Shown here piece after piece: positions 6,231 through 7,009 of a DNA stretch of 7,009 nucleotides. Position numbers and translations under genes: made by a program. Source of the stretch: Paracoccaceae bacterium. Its GTDB lineage: Bacteria > Pseudomonadota > Alphaproteobacteria > Rhodobacterales > Rhodobacteraceae. The notes below the pieces were generated by a model. That model was not told the origin of the DNA. It saw only the letters and a program-made list of their open reading frames with translations, and ran no database searches. How positions within the stretch are numbered: the stretch's first letter is position 1; every line of letters begins with the position of its first letter. The stretch covers positions 1-7,009 of the forward strand of contig JALSHK010000008.1 in assembly GCA_026982275.1 (NCBI GenBank), written 5' to 3'.

Positions 6231-7009
6231 GCCTGCAGCAGCTAGCGCCGCTTAAAGAGGTGATTGCGGCCCACGGGCTGGCCGCGCGCAAATCTCTGGG
6301 GCAAAATTTCCTGCTTGACCTGAACCTGACGGGAAAAATCGCCCGTCAGGCCGGAGATATTTCCGGCCATGATATTCTGGAAATCGGCCCAGGCCCCGGC
6401 GGGCTGACCCGAGCCCTGCTGGCACAGGGTGCGCGAAAGGTTGTCGCGGTTGAAGCCGACGGGCGCTGCCTGCCCGCTCTGGAAGAAATTGCCGCAACCG
6501 TGCCGGGCCGGCTTGAGGTGCATCATGGCGACGCCCTCAAACTGGACCCCCTGCCTATGCTTGCCGCGCCGGTAGCTGTCGTCGCCAATCTACCCTATAA
6601 TATAGGCACCGAGCTTCTGGTGCGCTGGCTCACCCCTGCCGCATGGCCACCAAAATGGGACAGCCTGACGCTGATGTTCCAGCGCGAGGTGGCGCAGCGC
6701 ATTGTGGCCGCGCCGGGCAACAAAGCCTATGGGCGGCTGGCGGTTCTGGCGCAATTCCGCTGCGAGGCCCGCATCTGCTTTGAATTGCCGCCGCAAGCCT
6801 TCACCCCTGCCCCGAAGGTCAGCTCGGCGGTGGTTCATATTCGCGCGCTTAAAGCCCCGCGTTTTCCCGCCGACCCTGAAATTTTATCGGATGTAGTTGC
6901 CCGGGCATTTAATCAGCGCCGTAAAATGCTTCGCTCCAGCCTGAAAGGGCTATTGCCCGATATCAGTGAAGCGCTGGCCAGCATCGGCATAGACCCGCAG
7001 CAAAGGGCG
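6227..7009 (+). CDS. rsmA: 16S rRNA dimethyladenosine transferase RsmA (KsgA); last residues beyond the right edge
   Basis: The frame is open from ATG at 6227 to the window end, 261 residues; family members are about 270-280, so only a short C-terminal tail is missing. RsmA dimethylates two adjacent adenosines near the 3' end of 16S rRNA (A1518 and A1519 in E. coli) using S-adenosylmethionine during late 30S assembly. Visible signatures are the N-terminal RKSLGQNFLLD at 21-31; SAM motif I EIGPGPGGLT at 52-61; the acidic residue E76 in VEAD; GDAL at 101-104; the catalytic motif NLPYN at 121-125; FTPAPKVSSAVV at 192-203; and FNQRRKMLRSSLKG at 228-241. All key residues are present. The start overlaps the surA stop by 4 bases (ATGA). 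No good ribosome binding site precedes it, so translation is probably coupled to surA. In many proteobacteria pdxA sits between surA and rsmA; it is absent here. Confidence 0.94.
   Translation, partial: MSLQQLAPLKEVIAAHGLAARKSLGQNFLLDLNLTGKIARQAGDISGHDILEIGPGPGGLTRALLAQGARKVVAVEADGRCLPALEEIAATVPGRLEVHHGDALKLDPLPMLAAPVAVVANLPYNIGTELLVRWLTPAAWPPKWDSLTLMFQREVAQRIVAAPGNKAYGRLAVLAQFRCEARICFELPPQAFTPAPKVSSAVVHIRALKAPRFPADPEILSDVVARAFNQRRKMLRSSLKGLLPDISEALASIGIDPQQRA

Noticed and set aside
1..7009. A novel defence, mobile or biosynthetic system
   Set aside because: All long coding regions belong to well-known housekeeping families in a familiar order, with uniform composition and no repeats, integrase, transposase or unknown genes.

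Overview
The window is ordinary, coherent chromosomal DNA from a Gram-negative alphaproteobacterium, most probably a member of the Rhodobacterales (Roseobacter group). The lineage call rests on the texture of the proteins (a short LptD with a signal peptide and few cysteines, a SurA with one clear parvulin domain and a cysteine pair in its C-terminal part) and on the gene order. It comes from recognising families by eye, not from a database search. I see no tRNA, rRNA, CRISPR array, insertion sequence, prophage or other mobile gene.

Layout: the 5' part of pepA (leucyl aminopeptidase) lies on the minus strand at 453..1 and runs off the left edge. A 167-base divergent intergenic region follows (454..620). 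From there five genes run on the plus strand without any obvious terminator: lptF (621..1730), lptG (1727..2827), lptD (2854..4989), surA (5007..6230) and rsmA (6227 to the right edge, lacking only its last residues). lptF/lptG and surA/rsmA overlap by 4 bases (ATGA). The other two gaps are 26 and 17 bases. This is the layout of one operon, probably read from a promoter near 568..600.

Function: lptF, lptG and lptD make three parts of the lipopolysaccharide transport bridge. LptF and LptG are the inner-membrane permease halves that work with the ATPase LptB. LptD is the outer-membrane barrel that delivers LPS to the cell surface. SurA is the periplasmic chaperone/prolyl isomerase known in E. 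coli to be needed for folding LptD and other outer-membrane proteins. The cluster therefore pairs the LPS export machine with the chaperone for its barrel. RsmA (KsgA), a 16S rRNA dimethyltransferase, is a ribosome-assembly enzyme that travels with surA in many proteobacteria.

Points worth a second look are modest: pdxA is missing from between surA and rsmA; LptD has a forced TTG start and an unusually small cysteine set (C143, C662, C707 in the mature protein); and surA carries two poly-G tracts. I found no evidence of a previously undescribed system here.
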